DNA from: an uncultured Lachnospiraceae bacterium
Lineage (GTDB): Bacteria; Bacillota; Clostridia; Lachnospirales; Lachnospiraceae
Reading direction: 5' to 3'
DNA length: 64,000 nucleotides
Assembly: GCA_910580005.1 (NCBI GenBank)
Contig: CAJTXH010000001.1
Location: 43,670-107,669 of the forward strand
Shown one piece after another: positions 17,691 to 27,751 of this stretch. A program made the position numbers and the translations under genes. Numbering within the stretch: the first letter of the stretch is position 1; each line of letters opens with the position of its first letter. Below the pieces are notes generated by a model. That model ran no database searches and had not been told where the DNA came from. It was given only the letters and a program-made list of their open reading frames with translations.

Positions 17691-18863
17691 CTAAAATTTC
17701 GCAAAAAGAATTATATTAAAAAATCCATCTTCAAGATAGCAGCCAGTTTCTCCTTCAATTTTTTCTGAAAAAGATAATACACTTTGCATTCCAAGTCCGT
17801 GGTTTTCACCATTTGTGCTTTTAGGAAGTCCTGTCATTAAATCAAATTCTATATTTTTGTCAAATTCATTTTTCATATGTATTAACAAATGTTCATATGA
17901 ACAGTTTACTTTTACATATATATTTCTTCTGTTCTTGTCAAAATCTTTTACACAAATTATTGCATTTTCAAATAAATTGGCAATAACCAAAGTAAATTCA
18001 TAATCATTAACTGGTATTTCTTTTGGGATAACAATATCCAAATCTACTTTAATTCCAAGAAAATGGGCTTTTTCCATCATTTTTGATACAATAGTATTAG
18101 CAATGAGGTTATTACAATATTTAATTACTTTATTCTCATCTACTACACTATTAATATGTTCAGTAATTTTTCTGATTTCATCATATTTATTTTGGGAAAG
18201 CATAGCATCAATCATTTTGGAGTAATGTCTTATATCATGGCGTAATATTTTCATATTATGTTCTGACTGCTCTAACATATAATATTGGTTTTCCAGTCCC
18301 TTGATGTATTCTTCCATAAATATATTTTTCCAGTAAATATCCGCCTTTTCTGACTGGCTCTCTACATATCGTAAAATAACTACATATGAAACAAACATAG
18401 TTATAATAAAAACAATTATCCCAGGTATATTAGCAGGTATATCATAAAGCCTGTTTGGGAAATATGCTAAAAATGTAAAACTGCAATAAAAAAACACAGG
18501 AATAAGACATAATTCCCACCAGTTTTCTAGATATTCCATTTCTTGGCATTTGAGGCATATTTTCCGTAATCTGGAATGTAAAATAAAAAGAATGCCAATA
18601 TGTACAATAGCACTTCCTAAAAGTGATAGTATTTCTTTTCCAGTACATATATGCAGTATTGTTGCCATAATGCTTCCTGCTATTACATAGTTGGATGCGC
18701 TAAGGCCCATAAACAGGACTTTATTATCCCTTTTCTTTGAAATAATAATAACAACAGACTGGGTAATTATTATTTGCGTAATTGTCACTATAAAATAGCA
18801 TAATTTGCTGTCAGGAAAAATATTCAGCATAAGATAACTGGAAATTATTCTTGAAACCAGCAT
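17691..18863 (-). CDS. GHKL sensor histidine kinase (AgrC-like)
   Basis: 390 residues. About six membrane helices fill residues 1-190, as in AgrC-type peptide sensors. The dimerisation region has the phospho-acceptor pattern 'LRHDIRHYSKMIDAML' (His near 217). The ATPase part is of the GHKL type with the N-box 'ANLFENAI' and the G-box 'GENHGLGMQSV'. Together with the LytTR regulator downstream it forms a two-component system. No ribosome-binding site is evident upstream of the ATG at 18863, and AgrB/AgrD partners are absent, so the signal is unknown. It is divergent from queT, 111 bases away. Confidence 0.88.
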   Translation of the reverse strand: MLVSRIISSYLMLNIFPDSKLCYFIVTITQIIITQSVVIIISKKRDNKVLFMGLSASNYVIAGSIMATILHICTGKEILSLLGSAIVHIGILFILHSRLRKICLKCQEMEYLENWWELCLIPVFFYCSFTFLAYFPNRLYDIPANIPGIIVFIITMFVSYVVILRYVESQSEKADIYWKNIFMEEYIKGLENQYYMLEQSEHNMKILRHDIRHYSKMIDAMLSQNKYDEIRKITEHINSVVDENKVIKYCNNLIANTIVSKMMEKAHFLGIKVDLDIVIPKEIPVNDYEFTLVIANLFENAIICVKDFDKNRRNIYVKVNCSYEHLLIHMKNEFDKNIEFDLMTGLPKSTNGENHGLGMQSVLSFSEKIEGETGCYLEDGFFNIILFAKF

Positions 18864-18921
18864 AGAATTATGCTATACTCTGTTTTGTTGTGTTTTGGTT
18901 ATTTTAACACAGAAAAATAAT

Positions 18922-18966
18922 CCGGGTGTTCGGGACCTTCCATCCGCATATCAAAACTAAAGGAGA
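18922..18966 (+). promoter_or_regulatory. preQ1 class I riboswitch
   Basis: P1 is formed by CGGGTG (18923-18928) and CATCCG (18941-18946, one G-U pair). The 12-nt loop starts with the conserved UUC and ends in C (UUC-x8-C), as in preQ1-I aptamers, and the A-rich tail AUCAAAACUAA (18950-18960) carries the conserved AAAACUA that closes the pseudoknot. The tail abuts the ribosome-binding site AGGAG (18961-18965), so ligand binding should hide it, giving translational control. The next gene encodes a queuosine-precursor transporter, which fits well. Confidence 0.85.
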
Positions 18967-18974
18967 TTAAAATT

Positions 18975-19511
18975 ATGAACAAAAAAATTCTATTTATCAC
19001 ACAGTCAGCAATGATTGCAGCAGTTTATATTGTACTTACGTATTTTATAAATGCTTTTAATCTTGCGTCAGGTTCAATCCAGATAAGGATTTCAGAAGCA
19101 TTAACGGTTCTTCCTTATTTTACACCAGCCGCAATTCCAGGTTTATTTATAGGCTGTTTCCTGTCTAATATACTTATAGGAAGTCTTGTTCCAGATATAA
19201 TATTTGGAAGCCTTGCAACATTAATTGGTGCTGTTGGTACATATCTTTTAAGAAACCATAAATTTGCACTTACACTTCCTCCTGTAATATCTAATATGAT
19301 TATTGTGCCATTTGTGCTTAAATATGCATATGGTGTACCACCAGTTATTTTTAAGGATATGGATTTGACTATTCCATTTCTTATGGCAACTGTAGGTATA
19401 GGTGAAGTTATTTCATGTTGTATACTGGGCACTCTGCTTGTCCGTTCATTAGGCAGGTACAGGGGGCAGATTTTTGGTATTGTTGCTTCAAAACCAGTTA
19501 CAAAGGCATAA
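18975..19511 (+). CDS. queT: QueT-type queuosine precursor transporter
   Basis: 178 residues, about five or six membrane helices. The sequence 'GSIQIRISEALTVLPYFTPAAIPGLFIGCFLSN' (conserved arginine and glutamate in helix 1-2; quoted here only as landmarks RISEAL and PAAIPGL) is typical of QueT/DUF988, an S component of energy-coupling factor transporters for preQ1 or preQ0. It docks on the shared EcfA/EcfT module encoded elsewhere. The upstream preQ1-I riboswitch supports both substrate and regulation. The start ATG 18975 is ten bases after the AGGAG that forms part of the riboswitch tail. Confidence 0.92.
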   Translation: MNKKILFITQSAMIAAVYIVLTYFINAFNLASGSIQIRISEALTVLPYFTPAAIPGLFIGCFLSNILIGSLVPDIIFGSLATLIGAVGTYLLRNHKFALTLPPVISNMIIVPFVLKYAYGVPPVIFKDMDLTIPFLMATVGIGEVISCCILGTLLVRSLGRYRGQIFGIVASKPVTKA

Positions 19512-19592
19512 AATAGAGGAATATTAAAACAAGGTAGGGAATATATTGTATAAATGAATTCCAGTAAATCATTCTTGGAAAGGGAGGGTACT

Positions 19593-20039
19593 ATGTCAAG
19601 AACCAGGATAGTGATTTTACAGATGAGGGAAATTATATATACAGCTATATTTGCAGGCCTTGGCATACTGTTGCTTATAATCTTGTTTTTCATGTTTTGG
19701 CCTGATGGGAAGGATGAAAATAAGGAACGGGCAGATAATGAAAAGACGGCTGTTTATGAGGCTGGCATCTATAATAAAAAGATGACAGTGGGTGACAGTG
19801 TTATTAACCTGCAAGTGGTTCTTGATGAAGAACAGGTTAAATCAGTAGAAATGACAAACCTGGATGATACAGTGTCTGCAATGTACCCGCTTATGAAACC
19901 TTCTGTTGAGTCAATTTCAAACCAGCTTGCAGCAGGTGCATCATTAGATGAAGTGGTATTGTCAGATGAGGGGCAGTATACAGAAAAGATGATTTTAAAT
20001 GAAGTAGATAATGTTTTAGATGAACATAAGGCAAAATGA
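19593..20039 (+). CDS. Membrane-anchored hypothetical protein, weakly FMN-binding-domain-like
   Basis: 148 residues from ATG 19593, chosen for AGGGAGGG five bases upstream (an earlier in-frame ATG at 19554 lacks a site). One membrane helix (about residues 12-35) is followed by an acidic linker and an extracytoplasmic domain. The order 'YEAGIYNKKM', 'INLQVVLDEEQVKSVEM', then 'ESISNQL' and 'GQYTEKMILNEVDNVL' recalls FMN-binding domains of RnfG/NqrC, but the flavin-linking S/T-G-A-T is not seen. Probably a conserved Clostridia hypothetical. It lies 81 bases after queT and before a terminator, so it may share the queT transcript. Confidence 0.6.
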   Translation: MSRTRIVILQMREIIYTAIFAGLGILLLIILFFMFWPDGKDENKERADNEKTAVYEAGIYNKKMTVGDSVINLQVVLDEEQVKSVEMTNLDDTVSAMYPLMKPSVESISNQLAAGASLDEVVLSDEGQYTEKMILNEVDNVLDEHKAK

Positions 20040-20044
20040 TTTGT

Positions 20045-20077
20045 AAAGGTGTGTCTGTAAAAGACGCACCTTTTATG
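20045..20077 (+). terminator. Terminator after the queT unit
   Basis: A 12-bp stem (AAAGGTGTGTCT at 20045-20056 with AGACGCACCTTT at 20062-20073, one G-T pair) with a short loop and a brief T-rich tail. It precedes addB. Confidence 0.65.
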
Positions 20078-20122
20078 TTATAATAAATTAACAGTTATTA
20101 CATTATTATAAAGGAGAAATGG

Positions 20123-23100
20123 ATGTCATTACAATTTATACTCGGGGGTTCAGGCAGGGGAAAGACTTATTATATACAACATATGGCTGTCAGTGAGGCT
20201 TTTAATAATCCGCAGAAAGAATATATAATAATTGTGCCTGAACAGTTTACAATGCAGACGCAAAAAGAACTTGTAGAGTTAAGTCCTGGAAAGGGAATTA
20301 TGAATATTGATGTACAGAGTTTTGTAAGACTTGCTTTCAGGGTTTTTACTGAACTTGGGGCAGGGAATAAGCCTGTACTTGATGATATGGGAAAGACTAT
20401 GATATTAAAAAAAGTTCTGCTTGACAGGCAGGATGAACTTGGATATTTTGGAAGGAATATACATAAAAAGGGTTATATTACAGAGATAAAATCTTTTTTA
20501 TCAGAACTTGTACAATATGGAATTGACGATGAAATGCTTGGGAGAATGATTGGAAGTGCAGAAAAGAAACCAGCGCTTAAAAGAAAACTTGAAGATATGG
20601 CTGTAGCTTACAAAGCATTTCTTGATTATATAAATAATAATTATATAACTTCTGAAGAGGTTATAACTGTATTTTCAGAAATTGCTAATATGTCAGAAAT
20701 TATCATGGGAAGTGTTATATTTCTTGATGGTTTTACAGGATTTACTCCATTGCAGTATAAACTTCTTGCAGAATTAATGAAATCAGCAGAGAAAGTATAT
20801 GTAACTGTTTCAATAGATTTTAATGAGCCTGTTACAAGTGAGGGCGCAAAACACAGGCTTTTCCATATGAGCCGTAAAACAATATGTAAGCTTAGGGATA
20901 TTGCGTATGCAAATAATATTGAAGTGCTGGATAATATATGGACAGGTTTGAGTGAAGGTGAAAGCAGATATGCAGAAGCACCATCACTTTCGGCACTTGA
21001 AAAGAATTTGTTCCGTTATAATATGGCAAAATACAATAATCCAGGTGAGATTTCAATACATTTGTTAAAACAGCCTGGTGATGAAGTTTCATTTATTATA
21101 CAAGAGATTAAACATCTGCTCAGGGAAAAGAAATGCAGGTATAAGGATATTGCTATAATAGCAGGTGATTTGCAGACCTATGGGATTATAACTGATAATG
21201 AAATGAAACAGGCAGGTTTTCCATGCTTTATTGACCAGAAGAAAAGTGTACTTTCAAATCCATTTGTTGATGCTATAGATGCAATACTTGATGTTTTAAT
21301 TAAGGACTTTGCTTATAAAGATGTAATGAGGTATATTAAAGGAAGTTTTTCAGGAATTACTAAGGAATATGCAGATATTATGGATAATTTTATTCTTGCA
21401 ACAGGAATAAGGGGACATAAAAAATGGGGGAAGGAATGGGATAGTGGGTACGTGTACCAGAGGCGTACTGCTGAATCAAAAGAATATGCGGATGGTGTTA
21501 TAAATTCTGTGCGTGAAAAAATAGCAGGTATATTATTGCCGCTTTATAAAGAAACAGTTCCAAAGAAACATACTGTAAGGCATTTTGCAGAGATATTCTG
21601 TAATTTTTTTGAAGAACAGGGTTTTTATGGAATTATAATGGAAAAAGCAGATTTATTTGCGGAACAAGGGGAACTGGCACTTGCTGGTGAGTATGGACAG
21701 ATTTACGGAATTATATTATCTGTATTTGACAGGCTTGTAGAACTTCTTGGTGATGAGGAAATGAAACTTTCTGAATTTAAGGAACTGCTTGACACTGGGT
21801 TTTCAGAAGCAAGGATAGGGCTTATACCACCTGGCACTGACCAGATTGTTGCAGGTGATATGTCAAGGACACGTATTTCAGGAATTAAATATTTATTTTT
21901 TATAGGGGCTAATGATATAAATATTCCTAAAGGAAATTCTGGTGGTGGTATTCTGTCAGATTCTGAAAGGACTTTTCTTTCAAGTGAAGAATTTGAGATT
22001 GCACCAACATCAAGAGAACTTGTATACCAGGAACAGTTTTACCTTTATATTAATATGACAAAACCATCGTCACATCTTTATATAACATATTGCGAAACAG
22101 GCAATGACGGGCGGGCACAGAACCCATCATATATTATAGAAAGATTTACAAAGATGTTTCCAGGGCTTTGTGTTAAGACAGAGGAAACAAGAAATGATGC
22201 AGAACATATTTTATCAAATGACCTGGGACTTAAATATCTGGTAAATGGTCTTAGAAAAGCAGATTACAGTGGCAGCCAGTGGGGAGAGCTTTATAAATTT
22301 TATCTTGTAAATAAAGATTATAATACTATACTTGGAAGGCTTGTAAATGCTTCTTTTTACAGGGAGGTAAAAAGCAAAATATCACAAAAGGCTGCAAAAG
22401 CGCTTTATAATGAGGTATTTCGTTGCAGCACTTCACAGCTTGAAAGATATGCAGCATGTGCATTTTCATATTTTGCCCAGTATGGGCTGCGTCTTGAAGA
22501 AAGGGCAGAACACAAGGTAGAATTTTTTGATATAGGAAATATTGTGCATGAGGCTTTGCAGTTATATACAGACAAGCTTTTGAAAAGCGGAAAACAGTGG
22601 TGGGAGCTTACAGAAGAAGAGCAGCATATACAGGCAGATAAGTGCCTGGATGAAGCTGCCAGTAAATACAAAAACAGCCTTATGTATGAAACTGAAAGGG
22701 ATACTTACATGCTTGTAAGGCTTAGGAAACTTTTAAACAGGACTGTATGGGCTGTAACAGAACAGATGAAACTTGGAAAGTTTGATACAATAGAAAGTGA
22801 ATTTACATTTGATATAACGGAAGATAATGACAATATTAAGGATAATAAAAAAGATGTAATACATCTTATTGGGCGTATTGACAGAATTGATGAATATAAA
22901 AATGATAAATGCACTTATATAAAAATTGTTGATTATAAAACAGGAAAGAAGGATATGTCACTTTCAGACCTTTATTATGGGCTTCAGATGCAGCTTGTTA
23001 TTTACCTTAAGGCAGCTATGGAGGCGGCAGATGAAACAAAGATTGTAATACCAGCGGGGGTACTCTACTATAATATCGCAGACCCTGTAATTGAGGGAAA

Positions 23101-23575
23101 GCCTGATAAGAGCCAGATTGAAGGTGAAATGTTAAAGAGCCTTAAAATGAGGGGGATTGTAAATGAAGATGACCCTGTAATACCTTTACTTGATGCTAAT
23201 TTTGAAACAGATACAGGGGAACTTCCTGTCAAAGTTTCATCAGTTATTGCACCATTTGGCACTGACAAGGATGGCAATTTAAAGAAAGCATCACAGGCAA
23301 TTACAACGAAGGATTTTGATAATATTATATCTTATACGCAGAAAAAAATTGTAAATATGAGCCAGGAAATTATGGATGGAAAGACGGAAGCTCTTCCATA
23401 CAGAAAGAATGATACTGAAGGGCGGACGGCATGTGACTACTGCGGTTACAGGGATATATGCAGGTTTGATGCCCGTATTCCAGGTAATAATTTCCGTGTG
23501 TTGAATAAATTAAGTGATGATGATGTACTGGATAAGATACAAGAGCCAGAAGATAATAATAGAAAGGCAGATTAA
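20123..23575 (+). CDS. addB: ATP-dependent helicase/nuclease subunit B
   Basis: 1150 residues. AddB pairs with AddA to process double-strand ends up to a Chi-like site for RecA loading. It has an inactive helicase-like body with a P-loop GGSGRGKT (residues 8-15) and a C-terminal RecB-family nuclease: 'IGRIDRID', 'IKIVDYKTGKK'. The four cysteines of the AddB iron-sulphur cluster are present: one in 'FRCSTSQLERYAACAF' and three in 'CDYCGYRDICRF' near residue 1110. Length fits the Firmicutes family. The gene ends two bases before addA; ATG 20123 has AAAGGAG upstream. Cytosolic. Confidence 0.96.
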   Translation: MSLQFILGGSGRGKTYYIQHMAVSEAFNNPQKEYIIIVPEQFTMQTQKELVELSPGKGIMNIDVQSFVRLAFRVFTELGAGNKPVLDDMGKTMILKKVLLDRQDELGYFGRNIHKKGYITEIKSFLSELVQYGIDDEMLGRMIGSAEKKPALKRKLEDMAVAYKAFLDYINNNYITSEEVITVFSEIANMSEIIMGSVIFLDGFTGFTPLQYKLLAELMKSAEKVYVTVSIDFNEPVTSEGAKHRLFHMSRKTICKLRDIAYANNIEVLDNIWTGLSEGESRYAEAPSLSALEKNLFRYNMAKYNNPGEISIHLLKQPGDEVSFIIQEIKHLLREKKCRYKDIAIIAGDLQTYGIITDNEMKQAGFPCFIDQKKSVLSNPFVDAIDAILDVLIKDFAYKDVMRYIKGSFSGITKEYADIMDNFILATGIRGHKKWGKEWDSGYVYQRRTAESKEYADGVINSVREKIAGILLPLYKETVPKKHTVRHFAEIFCNFFEEQGFYGIIMEKADLFAEQGELALAGEYGQIYGIILSVFDRLVELLGDEEMKLSEFKELLDTGFSEARIGLIPPGTDQIVAGDMSRTRISGIKYLFFIGANDINIPKGNSGGGILSDSERTFLSSEEFEIAPTSRELVYQEQFYLYINMTKPSSHLYITYCETGNDGRAQNPSYIIERFTKMFPGLCVKTEETRNDAEHILSNDLGLKYLVNGLRKADYSGSQWGELYKFYLVNKDYNTILGRLVNASFYREVKSKISQKAAKALYNEVFRCSTSQLERYAACAFSYFAQYGLRLEERAEHKVEFFDIGNIVHEALQLYTDKLLKSGKQWWELTEEEQHIQADKCLDEAASKYKNSLMYETERDTYMLVRLRKLLNRTVWAVTEQMKLGKFDTIESEFTFDITEDNDNIKDNKKDVIHLIGRIDRIDEYKNDKCTYIKIVDYKTGKKDMSLSDLYYGLQMQLVIYLKAAMEAADETKIVIPAGVLYYNIADPVIEGKPDKSQIEGEMLKSLKMRGIVNEDDPVIPLLDANFETDTGELPVKVSSVIAPFGTDKDGNLKKASQAITTKDFDNIISYTQKKIVNMSQEIMDGKTEALPYRKNDTEGRTACDYCGYRDICRFDARIPGNNFRVLNKLSDDDVLDKIQEPEDNNRKAD

Positions 23576-23577
23576 AT

Positions 23578-26500
23578 ATGGGAGATGCAAAATGGACTAA
23601 GGAGCAGGAGCTTGTTATTAACTTGCGTGGCAGGAATATACTTGTGTCTGCAGCGGCTGGTTCAGGTAAAACTGCGGTGCTTGTTGAAAGAATTATACAG
23701 ATTATATCAGACAGAAGCAGGCGTGTTGATATAGACAGGCTTTTGGTTGTAACTTTTACAAAGGCGGCAGCTTCGGAGATGAGAAGCAGGGTTGGTGATG
23801 CAATAGAGGGAATGCTTTTAGAATGTCCTGATGATGAACATTTGCAAAGGCAGGCAACACTTTTGCATAATGCACAGATAACAACTATAGACAGTTTCTG
23901 CCAGAATATTATACGCAATTATTTTCATGTAATTGATTTAGACCCATCTTTCAGGGTTGCAGATGAAAATGAACTTGCAATAATGAAAACGGATATTATG
24001 GAAGAACTTCTGGAAAGCAGATATAAGGAAAGCAGAGAGGAAAATAACCAGGATTTCCTTGATTTTACAGAAAGCTTTTCACCTGGAAGGACTGACAGCA
24101 ATATAGAAGAACTTGTTTTAAGGCTTTACAATATATCCGTAAGTTATCCGTGGCCAGAGGAATGGCTGGGCAGTTGTCTTGATATGTATTCATGTAGCAG
24201 CATGGAAGAGTTTGAAGAAACTTTATGGATGAAAGAACTTAAAAAATATATATACAATTCATTAAATGACTATTTGGCGGTAGCAAACAGGGCACTGGAA
24301 ATATGTAATAGTGAAAGTGGGCCTGGAAATTACTGTGATGCAATAGAGTCTGATATTAACCAGATTATGATGCTAAAGGAAGCAGACAGTTATGCCAGTT
24401 ATTATAATGCATTTTGTATGCTTAATCCTGCAAGGCTTTCTGCCAAGCGTGACCCAAATGTTATTCCAGAGAAGAAAGAAGAAGTAAAGGCACTTAGGGA
24501 AAGTTACCAAAAAAGTGGTTTACAGGTGCTTAAGAAAAATTTCTTTTACCAGACTCCAGAGGAAATGCTTGCTGACATTAAGGCGATGTACCCTTTAGTA
24601 AATGAACTTATAAGGCTTGTAAAAGATTTTTCAGACTTATTTGCTGAAAAGAAGAGGGAAGAAGGCATTCTGGATTTTGCAGATATGGAGCATTTTGCAT
24701 TAAATATACTTACCTGTAAAGAAGATGGAGAAGTAAAACCAAGTGCGGTTGCATGCGAATTACAGGAATTTTATGAGGAAATAATGACTGATGAGTACCA
24801 GGACAGCAATTTTGTGCAGGAGCTTATACTGACAAGCCTTTGCCGTGCACCAGAGAAGAAACCATACCTTTTCATGGTTGGTGATGTTAAACAGAGTATT
24901 TACCAGTTCCGTCTTGCAAGACCTGAGCTTTTTATGCAGAAGTATAACAGCTATACTATTTCTGACAGCCCATACCGCAGGATAGATTTGCATAAGAATT
25001 TCAGAAGCAGGGAAATTGTGCTTGAGTCTTCTAATTTTATCTTTGAAAATATTATGAAAGAATGTCTTGGAGGCATTAATTATGATAATGATGCAAGGCT
25101 TGTAACAGGTAGGGATTATGAAGATACAGACTTAAATATCTCCAAGAAAACAGATGTACTTGTTATAGAACAGAAAAGCGAAGAGGCAGAAAATATTGAG
25201 AAACGTATTCTTGAAGCAGCATCAATAGGTGACTGTATACGTGGAATGGTACAGGGGGAAAATCCTCTTTATATAAGTGGAAAAGATGGCTACAGGCGTG
25301 CAGAATACAGGGATATTGTAATTTTATTAAGAAGTGTAAGCGGATGGTCAGAAGAGTTTATAGAAACACTTACAGACATGGGAATACCTGCATTTTCTGA
25401 TACAAAGACAGGATATTTTTCAGCAATAGAAGTTTGTACTGTATTGGATTTTTTGCGTATTATTGATAACCCAAGGCAGGATATACCATTAGTGGCAGTG
25501 TTGCGTTCTATTATATGCAATATAACAGATGAGGAACTGGCCTGTATTGCAGCATTGCCACGCACATTAAATTATATGGATGCCCTGCTGCTTTTTATTA
25601 AAATATATAACACAGAAGAAAGCAGTTTAGAAGAAGAAAGGAATTTAGAATATAACGGGTTAAATTTTAATATTAGAAAATATATTGAAAAGATACCACT
25701 AAGCTATAAAGAGGGAAAACAGCTTGCAAAAAAGCTGGAAAAGTTCTGTAATATACTTTCCCATTATCAGGAAATGTCAAAATATTCTTCTGTCTATGAA
25801 ATATTACAGTGTATTTATAAGGAAACAGGATATTATGATATTATGTCTGCAATGCCTGCTGGTGAAAAAAGAGCTGCGAACCTTGATATTCTTTTACAGC
25901 AGTCTATAGAATTTACAGAAAACGGACACAGAGGAATATTTGGCTTTACACATTATATTGAGCGTCTTAATAAATCAAATATTGATTTTGGGGAGGCTTC
26001 TGTTAATGGTGAAAATACTAATGCTGTAAGGATTATGAGTATACATAAAAGCAAAGGTTTGCAGTTCCCAGTTGTATTTGTAGCAGGGATGGGCAAACAT
26101 TTTAATCTGCAGGATGCAAGGAAATCCACAATAATTGATGCCAGTTTTGGTATAGGTGCAGATTATATTGATTTGGATTTAAGGGTAAAACAGCCTGTGC
26201 TTATAAAGAAATTTATGGCAAACCAGATAAAGAAAAATACACTTTCTGAGGAAATAAGGATACTTTATGTTGCACTTACACGTGCTGAAGAAAAGTTAAT
26301 ATTAACAGGAACAGCGGCAAATGTTAGTAAAAAAATGGACAAGTGGAGAAACAAAGGTGGAAACCATAGCATGACTTCCCTTATGGGTGCACAGACATAT
26401 TTTGACTGGATTATGCCGGTACTGCTTAATGGGGGGGTTGATGCAGAAAAACTGTTTGATATTAAAATAACAGGACAAGGGGATATTATTACAGAGGAGA

Positions 26501-27309
26501 AACAGGAACTTGAAAAAAGCATAAATAACTATAACCTTCTGAAAAACTGGGATACAGAAAAGGTTTATAATGAAAGCCTGTATAAAGAAATAGAAAGCCA
26601 GTTAAATTATAAATATCCATATTACAGCGGACAGAAGCTTCCTGTTAAAATATCTGTCACAGAAATTAAAAGAATAGCAGAGCAGAAGGCAGAAATAATT
26701 GCAGGTGATGAAGATAATATTGTAACAGAACGTAATTATGATATTATACCTAAAGCACGTTTTATGAAAGATACTGGTAAAATATCCAATGCAGAAAAGG
26801 GAACTCTTTACCATCTTGTAATGGAACACCTGCCATATGGCAAATTAAATGATAAATTTGATTTTAAAGGGTTTATAGCAGAAATGGCGGATAGTGGGTA
26901 TATGACAGAAGAAGAAGCTTCTGTAATTGATGCCAGGAAGTTTAAAGCATTTTATAAAAGTAATATATGTAAACGTATGTGCAAGGCACAGGAAAGCGGT
27001 ACATTAAAAAGGGAACAGCCCTTTATAATTGGCATTAAAGCAGAAGAACTTTATGACCTGCCTGCCAATATGGGTGAAGAAACCATATTAATGCAGGGAA
27101 TAATTGATGCATTTTTTGAAGAGGATGGAAAAATTGTACTTGTTGATTATAAAACAGATTTTGTAAAAAGAGGCAGCAGCAAAGAACTGGCAGAAAAATA
27201 CAGGCAGCAGCTTGGATATTATGCAAGGGCGGTTAATAATATAACCGGGAAAGAAGTTAAAGAAAAAGTTATTTATTCATTTACACTGGGGGAAGAGGTA
27301 CAGGAGTAA
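23578..27309 (+). CDS. addA: ATP-dependent helicase/nuclease subunit A
   Basis: 1243 residues. UvrD/SF1-type 3'-5' helicase with nuclease domain. Motif I is 'SAAAGSGKTAVL' near residue 25; motif Ia 'TFTKAAASEMRSR'; motif II 'DEYQDSN'; motif III 'VGDVKQSIYQFR'; motif V/VI 'SIHKSKGLQFPVVF' and 'LYVALTRAEEKL'. The C-terminal RecB-like nuclease has 'GTLYHLVMEHL' and 'IVLVDYKTDFV'. With AddB it forms the end-resection complex of recombinational repair. A Gly-rich stretch of seven G at 26436-26442 lies in frame. The reading frame ends at 27309 next to a decayed fragment. Confidence 0.96.
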   Translation: MGDAKWTKEQELVINLRGRNILVSAAAGSGKTAVLVERIIQIISDRSRRVDIDRLLVVTFTKAAASEMRSRVGDAIEGMLLECPDDEHLQRQATLLHNAQITTIDSFCQNIIRNYFHVIDLDPSFRVADENELAIMKTDIMEELLESRYKESREENNQDFLDFTESFSPGRTDSNIEELVLRLYNISVSYPWPEEWLGSCLDMYSCSSMEEFEETLWMKELKKYIYNSLNDYLAVANRALEICNSESGPGNYCDAIESDINQIMMLKEADSYASYYNAFCMLNPARLSAKRDPNVIPEKKEEVKALRESYQKSGLQVLKKNFFYQTPEEMLADIKAMYPLVNELIRLVKDFSDLFAEKKREEGILDFADMEHFALNILTCKEDGEVKPSAVACELQEFYEEIMTDEYQDSNFVQELILTSLCRAPEKKPYLFMVGDVKQSIYQFRLARPELFMQKYNSYTISDSPYRRIDLHKNFRSREIVLESSNFIFENIMKECLGGINYDNDARLVTGRDYEDTDLNISKKTDVLVIEQKSEEAENIEKRILEAASIGDCIRGMVQGENPLYISGKDGYRRAEYRDIVILLRSVSGWSEEFIETLTDMGIPAFSDTKTGYFSAIEVCTVLDFLRIIDNPRQDIPLVAVLRSIICNITDEELACIAALPRTLNYMDALLLFIKIYNTEESSLEEERNLEYNGLNFNIRKYIEKIPLSYKEGKQLAKKLEKFCNILSHYQEMSKYSSVYEILQCIYKETGYYDIMSAMPAGEKRAANLDILLQQSIEFTENGHRGIFGFTHYIERLNKSNIDFGEASVNGENTNAVRIMSIHKSKGLQFPVVFVAGMGKHFNLQDARKSTIIDASFGIGADYIDLDLRVKQPVLIKKFMANQIKKNTLSEEIRILYVALTRAEEKLILTGTAANVSKKMDKWRNKGGNHSMTSLMGAQTYFDWIMPVLLNGGVDAEKLFDIKITGQGDIITEEKQELEKSINNYNLLKNWDTEKVYNESLYKEIESQLNYKYPYYSGQKLPVKISVTEIKRIAEQKAEIIAGDEDNIVTERNYDIIPKARFMKDTGKISNAEKGTLYHLVMEHLPYGKLNDKFDFKGFIAEMADSGYMTEEEASVIDARKFKAFYKSNICKRMCKAQESGTLKREQPFIIGIKAEELYDLPANMGEETILMQGIIDAFFEEDGKIVLVDYKTDFVKRGSSKELAEKYRQQLGYYARAVNNITGKEVKEKVIYSFTLGEEVQE

Positions 27310-27717
27310 ATGCTAGAGGTTCAGGTAAATATTCTTATGGAAAGAATTGTATATTAAATTAAATTATCTGAGGTTGTTGGAACAGGGCAGATAACTTATT
27401 ATGACAAGCCAGACTATCCTAAAAAAGATACTTTTATAGGTGATCATGATAATACTTTGAAATTGGGAGATTGTGCAACTAAAAAGTATGTTGATGATAT
27501 CCCTTATGGAGTAATAGTTACGGCATCCAATCAAAATCCTAAAAATACTACAGTTTTAAAATTTACAAAAAATGATTGTGGTGACTTGCCTAATGCTATT
27601 TTAGATATCTTTGAAGATGGAAAGTGGTCAAAAAGAGGTATTTGTGGACTTACCGTAGGTAACATTATAGAAGATAGTGTAGATAATGGAAAAATTTCAC
27701 ATGCTTATAAAAAATAG
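27310..27717 (+). pseudogene. Decayed fragment of a double-psi-barrel-like protein
   Basis: Directly after the addA stop, the sequence reads 'ARGSGKYSYGKNCILN' in one frame until a stop near 27356, then continues in another frame as 'KLSEVVGTGQITYYD' and on to the stop at 27717. The order 'GQITYYD', 'LGDCATKKY', 'IPYGVIVTAS', 'FTKNDCGDLPNAILDI' resembles RlpA/expansin-like double-psi beta-barrels (G-x-A-T-Y-Y, C-A, P-x-G, D-x-G, l-D-l). There is no ribosome-binding site or signal peptide, so I read this as the broken remains of a secreted-protein gene. The last 86 codons alone (TTG 27457) would be the longest open piece. Confidence 0.5.
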
Positions 27718-27751
27718 TATTGTAATTTATAGAATATTTATTTTTTATTAA

